Below are positions 1 through 10,301 of a stretch of DNA of 64,000 nucleotides, in pieces. Below the pieces are notes generated by a model. The model was not told where the DNA came from and did not search any database. It saw only the letters and a list, made by a program, of their open reading frames with translations. The first letter of the stretch is position 1. Every line of letters starts with the position of its first letter. The translations under genes were made by a program, and so were the position numbers. Origin of the DNA: Aquella oligotrophica. Its GTDB lineage: Bacteria; Pseudomonadota; Gammaproteobacteria; Burkholderiales; UBA11063. The DNA lies in NCBI RefSeq assembly GCF_002892535.1, contig NZ_CP024847.1, positions 744,001-808,000 of the forward strand, given 5' to 3'.

Positions 1-2
1 AT

Positions 3-1574
3 CGCTATAGTTATGAAGGTTTATATCACGAAGAGCGTGCGACTAACCCGATGATTAAGCAAGATGGTAAATGGATTAAAGTTGATTGGGAAACTGCTAT
101 TGACTACGCAGCAAAAAGTATGGCTGGCGTTAAACATGATCATGGTAGTGATGCAATCGGTGTTTTGGCATCAGCTATTTCAACTACTGAAGAGTTACAC
201 TTATTACAAAAAGCCATGCGTGGAATTGGAGTTAGCAATCTAGATTATCGTCTGGATATGATAGATTTCAATCTGGATGGTAAAGTTGAAGGTGTTAGTT
301 ATCTTGGTTCTAGTGTAAATGAACTAGCTAGTAGTAAGTCTGTATTGGTGGTAGGTAGTGTTCTTCGCGAAGAACAACCATTGATTGCACAACGCTTACG
401 TCAGGCAGCCAAAAAAGGAACCGAATTACACACAATCAATGTAATTAAAGAAGACCTTCTGGCAAAAGTGATGACACAGTCGGTAGTTGATCCACGTAAA
501 CTAAGCTATAAACTTGCTCAAGTTCTTAAATATGTAAGTGAGATTACTGGAAAATCAACTGAAATTAATTTGATGAATGTTGATACTTGTTCAAAAGCAA
601 AACAGATTGCTGAAAGTTTAGTTAAAAATCAAGGTACAATTATTTTGGGTCGTGTTGCACGGACTCTTCCTGACTATTCTAAAGTAGTAATTTTGGCACA
701 AGAAATAGCTAATTTTACTGGTGGACATTATGGAGTTTTACCTTCACTAGCAAATGAAGTTGGTGCGCAATTAGTTGGCTTTACGCCATATCGCGCTGCA
801 TTTAACGGCTATAATGCCAAAGGATTAAATGCTAGGGAAATGCTTGAAAGTCCACGCAAAGGTTATGTATTATTTAATACTGAACTTGAGCTAGATAGTT
901 TCAGTTCACAAGCTGCAATAGCCGCGCTTAGCAAAGCAGAATCAGTAATTGCTATGACAGCTTATATCAGTGAAGATATGCTTCAATATGCAGATGTGAT
1001 TCTTCCAGTTACTCCATTTACTGAAACCGCTGGGTCATATGTAAATATGGAAGGTAAATGGCAGAAATTTAATGGTGTAACTCGCCCAATGGGTGAAGCT
1101 AAGCCAGCATGGAAAGTAATCCGTGTTTTAGCTAATAAATTCAATCTTGATGGATTTGATCATAATAGCATTGAAGATGTCCGTTCGGAAATAGCTAATT
1201 TAAACGATACTGCAAGTTATTTGAATAATAAGGTAAAAGTAGAGCCAGTTTCGATAAATAAACCTGACTTAAATGGGTTAGTTCGTTTTGCAATTACTGG
1301 TATTTATAATGCAGATAGTATTACTCGTAGGGCAAATGCATTACAGCAAACTCCATGGGCTAAACTACCAACATTGACTGTATCACCAGTTTTAGCTGAA
1401 AAACTAAGTTTTAAAGCAGATGCTAATGTTACTGTTAAGCAGTCACACGCTCAGAAACAATTTAATCTGGCTGTATGTGAAACTATTCCGGAAACCATGG
1501 TGTTATTAGCTAAAAATCAAAGTACAATTGGGTTTGCTGGTACCTATGATCCAATTGAATTAAGTTTGGCTTAA
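3..1574 (+). CDS. nuoG: NADH-quinone oxidoreductase subunit G (C-terminal part, cut by window edge)
   Basis: This is the largest peripheral-arm subunit of complex I, carrying iron-sulfur clusters and a molybdopterin-oxidoreductase-like fold on the cytoplasmic side. The frame is open from base 3, so the ATG at 51 is internal; about 524 codons are visible. The N-terminal ferredoxin-like region with the cluster cysteines lies outside the window. The visible part begins with 'NPMIKQDGKWIKVDW', typical of NuoG, and includes the later 'ADVILPVTPFTETAGSYVN' segment of the molybdopterin-like domain. nuoH follows after 9 bases, and nuoH-N follow in the standard order. The identification rests on these motifs and on the gene order. 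Confidence 0.95.
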   Translation, partial: RYSYEGLYHEERATNPMIKQDGKWIKVDWETAIDYAAKSMAGVKHDHGSDAIGVLASAISTTEELHLLQKAMRGIGVSNLDYRLDMIDFNLDGKVEGVSYLGSSVNELASSKSVLVVGSVLREEQPLIAQRLRQAAKKGTELHTINVIKEDLLAKVMTQSVVDPRKLSYKLAQVLKYVSEITGKSTEINLMNVDTCSKAKQIAESLVKNQGTIILGRVARTLPDYSKVVILAQEIANFTGGHYGVLPSLANEVGAQLVGFTPYRAAFNGYNAKGLNAREMLESPRKGYVLFNTELELDSFSSQAAIAALSKAESVIAMTAYISEDMLQYADVILPVTPFTETAGSYVNMEGKWQKFNGVTRPMGEAKPAWKVIRVLANKFNLDGFDHNSIEDVRSEIANLNDTASYLNNKVKVEPVSINKPDLNGLVRFAITGIYNADSITRRANALQQTPWAKLPTLTVSPVLAEKLSFKADANVTVKQSHAQKQFNLAVCETIPETMVLLAKNQSTIGFAGTYDPIELSLA

Positions 1575-1583
1575 GGGGGCAAT

Positions 1584-2630
1584 ATGGAATTTTTACAACA
1601 TTATTTAGGACATGATCTTGCTTTTGCCATCTGGCATTTGATCAAGGCTGTACTGACCATTGTACCCTTAACTCTATCTGTTGCTTACCTTACTCTGGCA
1701 GAACGTCGGATTCTGGCATTCATGCATGCGCGGATTGGAGCTAACCGAGTTGGACCATTTGGGTTATTTCAGCCATTTGCTGATTTATTCAAATTTGTGT
1801 TTAAAGAAATTATTGTTCCTTATAAAGCGTCACGTGGTGTATTTTATTTTTCACCGATTATTATTCTTTTTTGTGCGCTTTCGTGTTGGGCTGTAATTCC
1901 TTTTAACCCTGAATTATATTTTACTGATGTAAATGCTGGTTTACTTTATGTTGTTGCAGTATCCTCTCTTGGTGTTTATGGAATTATTCTGGCGGGATGG
2001 GCAGGTAATTCAAAATACTCGTTCCTTGGTGGAGTTCGGGCTACGGCACAAATGATTTCATATGAATTAGCAATGGGCTTTGCTTTGATTGCGGTAATTA
2101 TGGTATCAGGTAGCTTAAATTTTATTGATATAGTAAATAGTCAGGCATATGGCAAATTTGCTGGATCAATTCTTTCTTGGAATCTTATTCCTTTATTTCC
2201 AATGTTCTTGGTTTATCTTATTTCAGGTGTTGCTGAGACTAATCGTGCTCCGTTCGATGTTTGTGAAGGTGAGTCAGAGATTGTTGCTGGGTTCCACGTT
2301 GAATATTCGGGTACTCCGTTTGCCTTATTTATGTTAGCCGAATATGCTAATATGTTCTTAGTTTCAACTTTGACTGTAATAATGTTTCTTGGTGGTTGGT
2401 TATCACCATTCCCTCGGAATTGGGGTATACTTGGACATGAATCAATGGCATGGTTGGTAATTAAGGTATTAATACTATTATTTGGTTTTATCTGGTATCG
2501 TGCAACATTTCCACGTTATCGCTACGATCAGATTATGCGTTTAGGTTGGAAAATATTTTTACCAATTACCCTAGTCTGGATTTTTGTTATAGCTGTATGG
2601 ATGGTTTCTCCATTCACTATTTGGAAGTAA
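1584..2630 (+). CDS. nuoH: NADH-quinone oxidoreductase subunit H
   Basis: This membrane subunit of complex I forms, with the peripheral arm, the quinone-binding site and the start of the proton path. The protein has 348 residues, the usual family length, with about eight hydrophobic segments. Conserved stretches include '[18 protein letters not shown]' near residue 50 and '[15 protein letters not shown]' near residue 215, the charged quinone-site loop. The sequence AAGGGGGC lies just upstream of the ATG. nuoI starts 4 bases after its stop, so it is surely co-transcribed and probably co-translated. Confidence 0.97.
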   Translation: MEFLQHYLGHDLAFAIWHLIKAVLTIVPLTLSVAYLTLAERRILAFMHARIGANRVGPFGLFQPFADLFKFVFKEIIVPYKASRGVFYFSPIIILFCALSCWAVIPFNPELYFTDVNAGLLYVVAVSSLGVYGIILAGWAGNSKYSFLGGVRATAQMISYELAMGFALIAVIMVSGSLNFIDIVNSQAYGKFAGSILSWNLIPLFPMFLVYLISGVAETNRAPFDVCEGESEIVAGFHVEYSGTPFALFMLAEYANMFLVSTLTVIMFLGGWLSPFPRNWGILGHESMAWLVIKVLILLFGFIWYRATFPRYRYDQIMRLGWKIFLPITLVWIFVIAVWMVSPFTIWK

Positions 2631-2634
2631 AAGT

Positions 2635-3114
2635 ATGAAGAGATTTTTTAAAACTTTTTTGCTTGGTGAGTTATTAAAAGGGATGGCAGTAACTTGGCGT
2701 GTCATGTTACGTCCAAAGCCAACTATTATTTATCCAGAGGAAAAAACTCCACAATCTCCTCGCTTTCGTGGATTACATGCATTACGTCGCTATCCAAATG
2801 GTGAAGAGCGCTGCATCGGTTGTAAACTTTGCGAGGCAGTATGTCCGGCACTAGCAATCACGATTGATATTCATGAACGGGATGATGGTACTCGTCGCAC
2901 TACTCGCTATGATATTGATCTGATTAAGTGTATTTATTGTGGTTTTTGTGAAGAAGCGTGTCCTGTTGATGCAATTGTAGAGACACCAATTCACGAGTAT
3001 TACGGTGAAAACCGTGGTGATTTGCATTATACCAAAGAAATGCTTCTAGCTATTGGTGATAAATACGAAAGTGTTATTGCTAAAGTTAAAGAAGCAGATC
3101 ATAAGTATCGCTAA
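2635..3114 (+). CDS. nuoI: NADH-quinone oxidoreductase subunit I (2x[4Fe-4S])
   Basis: This ferredoxin-like subunit passes electrons from the peripheral arm towards the quinone site through clusters N6a and N6b. The protein has 159 residues. Two clean cluster motifs are visible: [12 protein letters not shown] (Cys60, 63, 66, 70) and [12 protein letters not shown] (Cys99, 102, 105, 109). The N-terminal stretch is basic and amphipathic, as expected for a subunit lying on the membrane face. It sits between nuoH and nuoJ with gaps of 4 and 9 bases. All ligands are intact. Confidence 0.97.
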   Translation: MKRFFKTFLLGELLKGMAVTWRVMLRPKPTIIYPEEKTPQSPRFRGLHALRRYPNGEERCIGCKLCEAVCPALAITIDIHERDDGTRRTTRYDIDLIKCIYCGFCEEACPVDAIVETPIHEYYGENRGDLHYTKEMLLAIGDKYESVIAKVKEADHKYR

Positions 3115-3123
3115 GAGGTTAAT

Positions 3124-3771
3124 ATGGATATAGTAAGTGTATTATTTTATGTTTTTGCAGCGATACTGTTATTTAGTGGTTTTAGGGTTATTACTGCTAA
3201 AAATCCGGTTCATGCTGCGTTATTTCTAGTTTTAGCATTTGTAACTTCAGCCTGCCTATGGATGATGTTAAATGTTGAGTTTTTGGCACTAACATTGATT
3301 CTAGTTTACGTTGGTGCTGTAATGGTACTATTCTTATTTGTGGTCATGATGCTTGATGTTGATCTTGAGTCATTACGCAAAGGATTCTGGAAAAATATGC
3401 CATTAGCATTGGTTTTGGGGGTAGTTGTACTACTTGAGATGTTACTCGTGATAGTAAAAAACCCAGTTGTAACAAGTGTTGCTAATGTTGATCCAGAAAG
3501 TAAAATCAGTAATGCTAATAAGCTTGGTTGGGTGTTATATACACAGTATTCGTACCCGGTTGAATTAGCTTCAATGATTCTTTTACTAGGTTTGGTAGTT
3601 GCAGTAGCTCTTACCCTACGTAAGACTGATAAGCAAGCTAAATATCAAAATATTGCCGCACAGGTTGCGGTTGATAGCAAAACTAGGTTTACAATGGTTA
3701 AGATGGCAGCAGAAGTTGAAGAAATTTCTAGCGAAGAAAATAAACAGGAAACAGCAGGAGACAAACAATGA
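3124..3771 (+). CDS. nuoJ: NADH-quinone oxidoreductase subunit J
   Basis: This small membrane subunit of complex I takes part in coupling electron transfer to proton pumping. The protein has 215 residues with about five membrane segments, and contains the family stretch '[17 protein letters not shown]' near residue 60. After the last membrane segment there is a soluble, mostly acidic tail ('[13 protein letters not shown]'), poorly conserved in this family. Its stop overlaps the nuoK start by 4 bases (ATGA), suggesting translational coupling. Confidence 0.95.
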   Translation: MDIVSVLFYVFAAILLFSGFRVITAKNPVHAALFLVLAFVTSACLWMMLNVEFLALTLILVYVGAVMVLFLFVVMMLDVDLESLRKGFWKNMPLALVLGVVVLLEMLLVIVKNPVVTSVANVDPESKISNANKLGWVLYTQYSYPVELASMILLLGLVVAVALTLRKTDKQAKYQNIAAQVAVDSKTRFTMVKMAAEVEEISSEENKQETAGDKQ

Positions 3772-4073
3772 TAGGAATGAATCATTATCTTATTTTGTCG
3801 GCAATACTGTTTGCTATTTCGGTTATGGGTATTTTTCTAAACCGTAAAAATATCATAGTAGTATTACTATCAATTGAATTAATGCTTCTTGCGGTTAATT
3901 TCAATTTTGTTACTTTCTCGAGTTTTTTACATAATGTTGCTGGACAAATATTTGTCTTTTTTACTTTAACGGTGGCAGCAGCAGAATCAGCGATTGGTCT
4001 TGCAATATTGATTATCCTTTTCCGTAACTTACGGTCAATCAATGTTCGCGACATGGATCAGCTTAAGGGTTAA
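3768..4073 (+). CDS. nuoK: NADH-quinone oxidoreductase subunit K
   Basis: This MrpC-like membrane subunit of complex I has 101 residues and three membrane helices. The two buried glutamates expected for proton transfer are present: Glu38 in '[10 protein letters not shown]' and Glu73 in '[10 protein letters not shown]'. I keep the ATG overlapping the nuoJ stop because AGGAG lies 7 bases upstream; an in-frame ATG three codons later (3777) is an alternative. The function and the position in the operon are canonical. Confidence 0.96.
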   Translation: MIGMNHYLILSAILFAISVMGIFLNRKNIIVVLLSIELMLLAVNFNFVTFSSFLHNVAGQIFVFFTLTVAAAESAIGLAILIILFRNLRSINVRDMDQLKG

Positions 4074-4090
4074 TTTTTAAGGGTAGCAAA

Positions 4091-6097
4091 ATGAATAGCA
4101 TGCATTTATATTTGACGATTATACTGGCTCCCTTAGTTTCATCAACTCTGGTTGGGCTTTTTGGCTGTGCACTTGGCAAAAAACTAAGTCAGCTGTTATG
4201 TATTTTGGGTGTACTGATTTCAACAGTATGTTCTGTAATGGTTTTAAATCAAGTTTTGAGTAATGGCTTATATTTTGATGGTCCATTATACACTTGGTTG
4301 ACTGTTGGTAATCAAACTTATTCAGTAGGTGTATTGATTGATAGTCTGACTGCAACGATGCTTACAGTTGTAACTTCTGTATCGTTGATGGTACATATTT
4401 ATACTATCGGTTATATGGCTGGTGAAGATGGTTATACCAGATTCTTCAGTTATATTTCATTATTTACTTTCATGATGATCATGCTAGTAATGTCTAATAA
4501 CTTTATCCAGCTATTTTTTGGTTGGGAAGGTGTTGGTTTAGTATCTTATCTTCTGATCGGATTTTACTTTAAGCGTGAATCAGCGATTTTTGCCAATTTG
4601 AAAGCATTCTTGATTAACCGTATTGGTGACTTGGGATTCTTGCTAGGAATTGGGCTAGTGCTTGCTTACTTTGGTACTTTGAATTATGCTGAGGTTTTTG
4701 CAAAATTAAATGAAATTACTGGACAAACTTTCCTAGGCACTGGTTGGAGTGTTATAACTGTAATTTGTTTACTACTTTTTGTTGGTGCAATGGGTAAATC
4801 TGCGCAGTTTCCATTACATGTTTGGCTTCCTGACTCAATGGAAGGTCCGACACCGATTTCAGCATTGATCCATGCGGCAACAATGGTAACAGCTGGAATA
4901 TTTATGGTTGCACGTTTGTCGCCAATGTATGATTTATCAGAAACAGCTTTGTCGTTTATCGCCATAGTTGGTGCAATCAATGCCTTGTTTCTTGGTTTAC
5001 TTGGGCTTATTCAGACTGATATTAAACGAGTTGTGGCTTATTCGACATTATCTCAGTTAGGTTACATGGCAGTTGCTTTAGGCTGTGGAGCATACTCAGT
5101 AGGTATTTTCCATCTGATGACACATGCTTTCTTTAAAGCGTTGTTATTTTTGGCTGCAGGTTCAGTAATCGTGGGTATGCACCATGAACAGGATATGCGT
5201 AAGATGGGTGGTTTGTGGAAATACATGCCAATTACTTATCTAGTAACCATAGTTGGTAATCTGGCACTGGCTGGTGTTCCGCCTTTTGCTGGGTTTTTCT
5301 CAAAAGACATGATTCTTGAAGCTGCAGAAAATGCACATCATCATGGACTATACGGTAGTTCTTTTGTGGTATTCTGTGTATATGCAGCGGTATTTGTAAC
5401 TGCATGCTATAGTTTCCGCCAGTTATTCATGACTTTCCATGGTGAGGAAAGATTCCGTCATGCACATGATGATCACCATAGTCATGATGATCATGGACAT
5501 CATGGTCCGGTAGAACCGCATGAATCTCCTTGGGTAATTACTGTTCCATTGATACTTTTGGCTATTCCATCTGTTATCATTGGTTGGATTGCATTTAGCA
5601 AGTTCGTTCCGGGTGATTTTTATCAAAATGTTATTTTTAATGCTGACTTCTTTAAAGAATTTACTGGTGAGGCAATGGCAAAAGGAGAGTTATCGCCAAT
5701 TGCAATGATGATGCATTCATTATCTACTCCGCCAGTTTATCTAGCATTATCAGGTATTATTGCTGCGTACATTGCACATAAATCACCTGCGTTTGTGTCT
5801 GCTATTAAAGCAATCTTCAAGCCAGTAATTTATGTAATGGAACGTAAATATTTTATGGATGATTTATTTATAAATCTCTTAGCTCCTCTTGGACGTGGAA
5901 TCGGTAAAGTTCTATGGTCAATTGGGGATGTTTTATTGATTGATGGGCTAATTGTTAATGGTTCAGCAAGAGTTATTGGGGTATTTTCTAAGATATTCCG
6001 CCGTGCTCAGACTGGATATGTAAATAGTTATGCAACATTTATGGTACTAGGTATATTGATTCTTCTTACCTTTTGTACCGGTTTAATCTTGCATTAA
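4091..6097 (+). CDS. nuoL: NADH-quinone oxidoreductase subunit L
   Basis: This antiporter-like proton-pumping subunit sits at the far end of the membrane arm and carries the long lateral helix. The protein has 668 residues, close to the usual family length. 'FFGWEGVGLVSYLLIGF' (about 146-162), 'LPDSMEGPTPISALIHAATM' (about 247-266) and 'AGVPPFAGFFSKD' (about 395) are all present and carry the conserved Glu and Lys of the channel. A His/Asp-rich loop ('HAHDDHHSHDDHGHHG', about residues 456-472) interrupts the C-terminal half. Loops of this type are known from other betaproteobacterial NuoL proteins and may bind metal, but that is inference. The gene is followed after 10 bases by nuoM. Confidence 0.97.
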   Translation: MNSMHLYLTIILAPLVSSTLVGLFGCALGKKLSQLLCILGVLISTVCSVMVLNQVLSNGLYFDGPLYTWLTVGNQTYSVGVLIDSLTATMLTVVTSVSLMVHIYTIGYMAGEDGYTRFFSYISLFTFMMIMLVMSNNFIQLFFGWEGVGLVSYLLIGFYFKRESAIFANLKAFLINRIGDLGFLLGIGLVLAYFGTLNYAEVFAKLNEITGQTFLGTGWSVITVICLLLFVGAMGKSAQFPLHVWLPDSMEGPTPISALIHAATMVTAGIFMVARLSPMYDLSETALSFIAIVGAINALFLGLLGLIQTDIKRVVAYSTLSQLGYMAVALGCGAYSVGIFHLMTHAFFKALLFLAAGSVIVGMHHEQDMRKMGGLWKYMPITYLVTIVGNLALAGVPPFAGFFSKDMILEAAENAHHHGLYGSSFVVFCVYAAVFVTACYSFRQLFMTFHGEERFRHAHDDHHSHDDHGHHGPVEPHESPWVITVPLILLAIPSVIIGWIAFSKFVPGDFYQNVIFNADFFKEFTGEAMAKGELSPIAMMMHSLSTPPVYLALSGIIAAYIAHKSPAFVSAIKAIFKPVIYVMERKYFMDDLFINLLAPLGRGIGKVLWSIGDVLLIDGLIVNGSARVIGVFSKIFRRAQTGYVNSYATFMVLGILILLTFCTGLILH

Positions 6098-6107
6098 GGA
6101 TAGAGTA

Positions 6108-7595
6108 ATGATGAATTATTTGCTAAGTTTAACGATATGGACACCAATTGTATTTGGACTCATTACTTTATTAATAAATAAGAATGACTGTCTGGCGCGC
6201 TATTTTGCGCTTTTGGGTTCGATAATTGCCTTTCTGTTTTCACTACTGATTTTCTTTGGTTTTGATTCTAGTGCTACTAGCATGCAGTTTCAAGAAATGT
6301 GGCCTTGGGTTGGTAGCCTAAATATTAATTATCACTTAGGTGTAGATGGTATATCAATGCCTTTTGTGGTACTAAATAATTTTATTACTGTATTAGTAAT
6401 TCTTGCTGGCTTCAAGGTTATTAAACATAAAGTATCTTTGTATAATAGCATGTTCCTGATGATGACTGGTTTCATCTCTGGTTCGTTCTGTGCGCTAGAT
6501 GCAATTTTGTTTTATGTATTCTTTGAGGCGATGCTTATTCCTATGTACCTGATTATTGGGGTATGGGGAAGCTCAAACCGCGTTTATGCAGCGATTAAAT
6601 TTTTCCTTTATACGCTGATTGGTTCATTGCTAATGTTAGTTGCCTTGATCTATTTATATTTCAAGAGTAATGGTAATTTTGAGATTCTTAGTTACTACAA
6701 ATTGCCATTAAGTATTACTGCACAAACACTTATTTTTATTGCTTTCTTTATGTCTTTTGCAGTAAAAGTTCCAATGTGGCCATTACATACTTGGTTACCG
6801 GATGCCCATCCAGAAGCACCGACTGGTGGTTCAATGGTACTTGCGGCAATTACACTTAAAATTGGTGGTTATGGCTTCTTACGGTTTATTTTACCAATTG
6901 TTCCAGATGCTTCACGTGAACTTGCTGGATTGATGGTAGTATTGTCATTGATTGCTATAGTTTATATTGGATTAGTTGCAGTCGTTCAGAAAGATATGAA
7001 AAAGCTAGTGGCTTATTCATCAATTTCACATATGGGGTTTGTAACTCTAGGTTGCTTCTTATTTGCTAATGGCACATTAAATACTTGGGCAGTTGAAGGT
7101 GCGATTACTCAAATGATTTCTCATGGTTTTGTGTCGGCGGCTATGTTCTTCTGTATCGGTGTAATGTATGATCGAGTTCACTCTCGGAATATAGCTGATT
7201 ATGGTGGTGTTGTTAACAAAATGCCTGTATTTGCTGCATTCTTTATGCTATTTGCAATGGCTAACTCAGGACTACCTGGTACCTCTGGTTTTGCTGGTGA
7301 GTTTATGGTAATCATGGGGGCAGTTGAGACTAATTTTGTGGCAGCAATTCTTGCCGGGCTTACCCTGATCTTGGGTGCGGGCTATACTTTATGGATGTAT
7401 AAACGAGTTGTGTTTGGTGACGTTGTTAATAGTCATGTAGCTGAAATGGATGACGTTAGTAAGCGTGAGTTTTTGATTCTGGCTATCTTGGCTATAGCCG
7501 TGATTGTAATGGGTGTATGTCCAAATATATTTGTAGCCAAAATGCATGCTAGCGTTGAGCAGTTATTGACTCAAGTTACATTAAGCAAAATTTAA
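6108..7595 (+). CDS. nuoM: NADH-quinone oxidoreductase subunit M
   Basis: This is the second antiporter-like proton-pumping subunit of complex I. The protein has 495 residues with about 14 membrane segments. 'FFEAMLIPMYLIIG' (about residue 143, conserved Glu), 'VPMWPLHTWLPDAHPEAPT' (about 222-240) and 'LVAYSSISHMGFVTLG' (about 300) are diagnostic and carry the pumping Glu, Lys and His residues. It starts 10 bases after nuoL and ends 9 bases before nuoN, in the standard order. Confidence 0.97.
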   Translation: MMNYLLSLTIWTPIVFGLITLLINKNDCLARYFALLGSIIAFLFSLLIFFGFDSSATSMQFQEMWPWVGSLNINYHLGVDGISMPFVVLNNFITVLVILAGFKVIKHKVSLYNSMFLMMTGFISGSFCALDAILFYVFFEAMLIPMYLIIGVWGSSNRVYAAIKFFLYTLIGSLLMLVALIYLYFKSNGNFEILSYYKLPLSITAQTLIFIAFFMSFAVKVPMWPLHTWLPDAHPEAPTGGSMVLAAITLKIGGYGFLRFILPIVPDASRELAGLMVVLSLIAIVYIGLVAVVQKDMKKLVAYSSISHMGFVTLGCFLFANGTLNTWAVEGAITQMISHGFVSAAMFFCIGVMYDRVHSRNIADYGGVVNKMPVFAAFFMLFAMANSGLPGTSGFAGEFMVIMGAVETNFVAAILAGLTLILGAGYTLWMYKRVVFGDVVNSHVAEMDDVSKREFLILAILAIAVIVMGVCPNIFVAKMHASVEQLLTQVTLSKI

Positions 7596-7604
7596 GCAAG
7601 GTAG

Positions 7605-9056
7605 ATGATGATGTTGACTTATCCGAATTTAATTCCGGTTTTACCCGAACTGTTTATGGCATTTATGATCGTATTAATTCTGATCGTTGATGCTTTTACT
7701 TCAGAATCGAAAAAAGGTATTAATCTAGTTCTTACCTTGTTGACACTGGCTGGATGCTTCGTTATCCAGAAAGTTATTGATCGTGGTGTTACTCAGCTTA
7801 CCTTCAATAATATGTTTATTCTTGATGGTATAGCTACTGGTACCAAGATGTTTACCTATCTGTTTTCATTTGTGGCTGTTTTATATGTAAAACGCTATGT
7901 TTGTGATAAGCAAATGCTTAAAGGTGAGTTCTACGCAATTTTCCTATTTGCAGTGCTTGGTATGATGGTAATGATTTCTGCTGATAATATGCTAGTTTTA
8001 TACGTTGGACTAGAACTATTATCATTGGCGTTGTACGGTTTAATTGCTTTACAGCGTGATAGTGTAAAAGCCACCGAGTCGGCAATGAAGTTTTTCATTC
8101 TTGGTGCATTAGCTTCAGGGATGCTACTTTTTGGTATTTCATTTATTTATGGCGGTACTGGTGGATATTTACAGCTTGAGTATATATTAAAAGCTATGTT
8201 GAGCCAAAATGATACCAATGGTGCATTACTAGTCTTTGGTTTGGTATTTATTGTAGCGGGTTTAGTATTTAAACTTGGCTTGGTACCATTTCATATGTGG
8301 GTGCCTGATGTTTATGAAGGTTCTCCTTTAGCGGTTACGACTATTATTGGTAGTCTGACTAAAATTGCTGCTGTTGTGTTTATTATCAGATTTTTGATTG
8401 GTGGCTTAGTATTATTAAATCCATACTGGTCAATAATGTTGCTACTATTGGCGTTATTGTCTTTATTTTTTGGAAATATTATTGCTATAGCCCAGACTAA
8501 TATCAAACGTCTATTAGGCTATTCAACTGTATCGCATATGGGGTTTGTTGCATTAGGTTTAGTTACAGTTAATGTCGATGGGGTTTCAGCTACTTTATTC
8601 TATATAGTAACTTACTCTCTAACCGCACTTGCTGGATTTGGTGTTTTGACCATGCTTTCTCGTGATGGTTTTGAATGCGAGAATCTAGATGACCTTAAAG
8701 GACTAAGCAAAACTAATCCGGTTTATGCTGGTTTATTATTACTTGTGATGTTCTCAATGGCTGGTATTCCACCATTAGTTGGTTTCTATGCTAAATTGAA
8801 GATATTATCGGCTTTGGTAGCTAGTGGTTATATTCCTGCTGCGGTATTTGCCGTAGTAATGTCATTGATTGGTGCGTTCTATTATATCCGAGTGGTTAAA
8901 GTAATGTACTTTGATGAGCCAGTTAAGGAAATAGTTCCAGCTGACACTTGTGTTTTTAGTCGGACGATTTTATTGGTTAATGGGGCATTATTGGTGATAA
9001 TTGGTATATTCCCAACTATGGTTATGATGTATTGTAATCAGTTGATAACTGGCTAA
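7605..9056 (+). CDS. nuoN: NADH-quinone oxidoreductase subunit N
   Basis: This is the third antiporter-like subunit of complex I and the last gene of the operon. The protein has 483 residues with about 14 membrane segments. 'LVLYVGLELLSLALYGLIAL' (about 129-148, conserved Glu), 'VPFHMWVPDVYEGSPLAVT' (about 227-245) and 'LLGYSTVSHMGFVALGLV' (about 302-319) identify it. The ATG at 7605 is followed by a second in-frame ATG at 7608; either may be used. An intrinsic terminator follows about 25 bases after the stop. Confidence 0.96.
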   Translation: MMMLTYPNLIPVLPELFMAFMIVLILIVDAFTSESKKGINLVLTLLTLAGCFVIQKVIDRGVTQLTFNNMFILDGIATGTKMFTYLFSFVAVLYVKRYVCDKQMLKGEFYAIFLFAVLGMMVMISADNMLVLYVGLELLSLALYGLIALQRDSVKATESAMKFFILGALASGMLLFGISFIYGGTGGYLQLEYILKAMLSQNDTNGALLVFGLVFIVAGLVFKLGLVPFHMWVPDVYEGSPLAVTTIIGSLTKIAAVVFIIRFLIGGLVLLNPYWSIMLLLLALLSLFFGNIIAIAQTNIKRLLGYSTVSHMGFVALGLVTVNVDGVSATLFYIVTYSLTALAGFGVLTMLSRDGFECENLDDLKGLSKTNPVYAGLLLLVMFSMAGIPPLVGFYAKLKILSALVASGYIPAAVFAVVMSLIGAFYYIRVVKVMYFDEPVKEIVPADTCVFSRTILLVNGALLVIIGIFPTMVMMYCNQLITG

Positions 9057-9080
9057 TTCGCCTAAATATACACTGTTATA

Positions 9081-9106
9081 AAAGTCGTACATTTGTACGG
9101 CTTTTT
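9081..9106 (+). terminator. Intrinsic terminator of the nuo operon
   Basis: The hairpin arms AAAGTCGTAC and GTACGGCTTT pair over 10 positions with one G-U, around the loop ATTT, and run into a T tract. It lies just after nuoN and before an unrelated operon. Confidence 0.85.
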
Positions 9107-9169
9107 GTTTGTATATTGGTTTAAAAATTATCAACATATATTCAACTCTAAGTTAAGGTCTATTCCAAA

Positions 9170-9198
9170 TTTCAAAGATCTTCTGTATGTAGTATAAT
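9170..9198 (+). promoter_or_regulatory. Likely promoter of the sugar-nucleotide operon
   Basis: A perfect -10 hexamer TATAAT is at 9193-9198, with a weak -35 (TTTCAA at 9170-9175, 17-base spacer). Transcription would start about 25 bases before the first gene. The sequence AGGAAAGCTAGG just before the ATG at 9231 supplies the ribosome binding site. Confidence 0.55.
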
Positions 9199-9230
9199 TA
9201 TGCAAATTAAATTATTTCAGGAAAGCTAGG

Positions 9231-10292
9231 ATGCTACAAAAATATAAACCGATAACTGGAAGAAAGATTAAATTCGCATTGGTAGGCTGTGGGCGCATAG
9301 CGGCAAACCATTTTGGTTCTATAAGTCAGCATGCGGATAACTGTGAATTGATTGCAGTCTGTGATGTTAATCCTGAGCGTGCCAATAAGGCAGCTAGTGA
9401 AAATAATGCCAAAGCTTATTACAGCTTGGATGAAATGCTTGAAGCTGGTGGCTTCGATGCTGTTATTCTTACTACTCCAAGTGGCTTACATCCAGTACAG
9501 GCAATAGCCTGTGCCGAAGCGGGTTTTCATGTGCTTACTGAAAAACCAATGGCTACTAGAATGTCAGATGGTATAGAAATGGTTAAGGCTTGCGATAAAG
9601 CTGGAGTTCGCCTTTTTGTGGTTAAACAAAACCGTCAAAATGCAACCATTCAGATGGTGAAAAAGGCTATCGATGATGGGCGTTTTGGACGGATTTATTC
9701 TGTTGCCTGTAATGTCTTTTGGACTAGACCACAGGCATATTATGATCAAGATGCTTGGCGTGGAACTTGGGAGTTTGATGGCGGAGCATTTATGAATCAG
9801 GCTTCACATTATGTTGATTTGATGGAGTGGCTAATTGGTTCGGTAGAGTCAGTTCAAAGCTATACTGCTACGCTTGCAAGAAATATTGAAACTGAAGATA
9901 GTGGCGTAGTGGCAATAAAATATCGTAGTGGAGCATTAGCAACCATGAATGTATCTATGCTAACCTATCCGAAAAATTTAGAAGGTTCATTAACCATAAT
10001 TGGCGAAAAAGGAACCGTGAAAATTGGTGGTGTGGCAGTAAATAAGATTGAGCATTGGGAGTTTGAAGATAAACGTCCGGAAGATGATTCAGTAATGGAA
10101 GCAAGCTATGCTACGACTTCTGTCTATGGTTTTGGGCATCCGCTTTATTATGATAATGTAATTGCAACATTACAGGGTAAGGCGCAGCCACTAACCGATG
10201 GGCGAGAAGGGTTACGTTCGCTTGAGTTACTAATTGCAATTTATATGTCGGCCAGAGATGGCAAAAAAATATCATTACCGTTAGTTTATTAA
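9231..10292 (+). CDS. Gfo/Idh/MocA-family NAD(P)-dependent oxidoreductase, probable sugar-nucleotide 3-dehydrogenase
   Basis: This is an NAD(P)-dependent sugar oxidoreductase of 353 residues. The N-terminal Rossmann fold shows 'FALVGCGRIAANH' (about residues 15-27), and the family motif 'TEKPMATR' is at about 103-110; Lys105 is the expected catalytic lysine. The second half ('GGAFMNQASHYVDLMEWL') fits the WlbA/WbpB type, which oxidises UDP-N-acetylglucosaminuronate at C3 on the way to diaminouronic acids. It leads an operon with the dTDP-rhamnose genes and ends with a UDP-sugar dehydrogenase, which supports a sugar-nucleotide substrate. The partner aminotransferase and acetyltransferase are not in the window, so the exact substrate is inference. 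Confidence 0.8.
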   Translation: MLQKYKPITGRKIKFALVGCGRIAANHFGSISQHADNCELIAVCDVNPERANKAASENNAKAYYSLDEMLEAGGFDAVILTTPSGLHPVQAIACAEAGFHVLTEKPMATRMSDGIEMVKACDKAGVRLFVVKQNRQNATIQMVKKAIDDGRFGRIYSVACNVFWTRPQAYYDQDAWRGTWEFDGGAFMNQASHYVDLMEWLIGSVESVQSYTATLARNIETEDSGVVAIKYRSGALATMNVSMLTYPKNLEGSLTIIGEKGTVKIGGVAVNKIEHWEFEDKRPEDDSVMEASYATTSVYGFGHPLYYDNVIATLQGKAQPLTDGREGLRSLELLIAIYMSARDGKKISLPLVY

Positions 10293-10301
10293 GAGAAAGA
10301 A

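Noticed and set aside
4684-4980. 98-codon minus-strand frame inside nuoL
   Set aside because: Shadow of the conserved nuoL gene.
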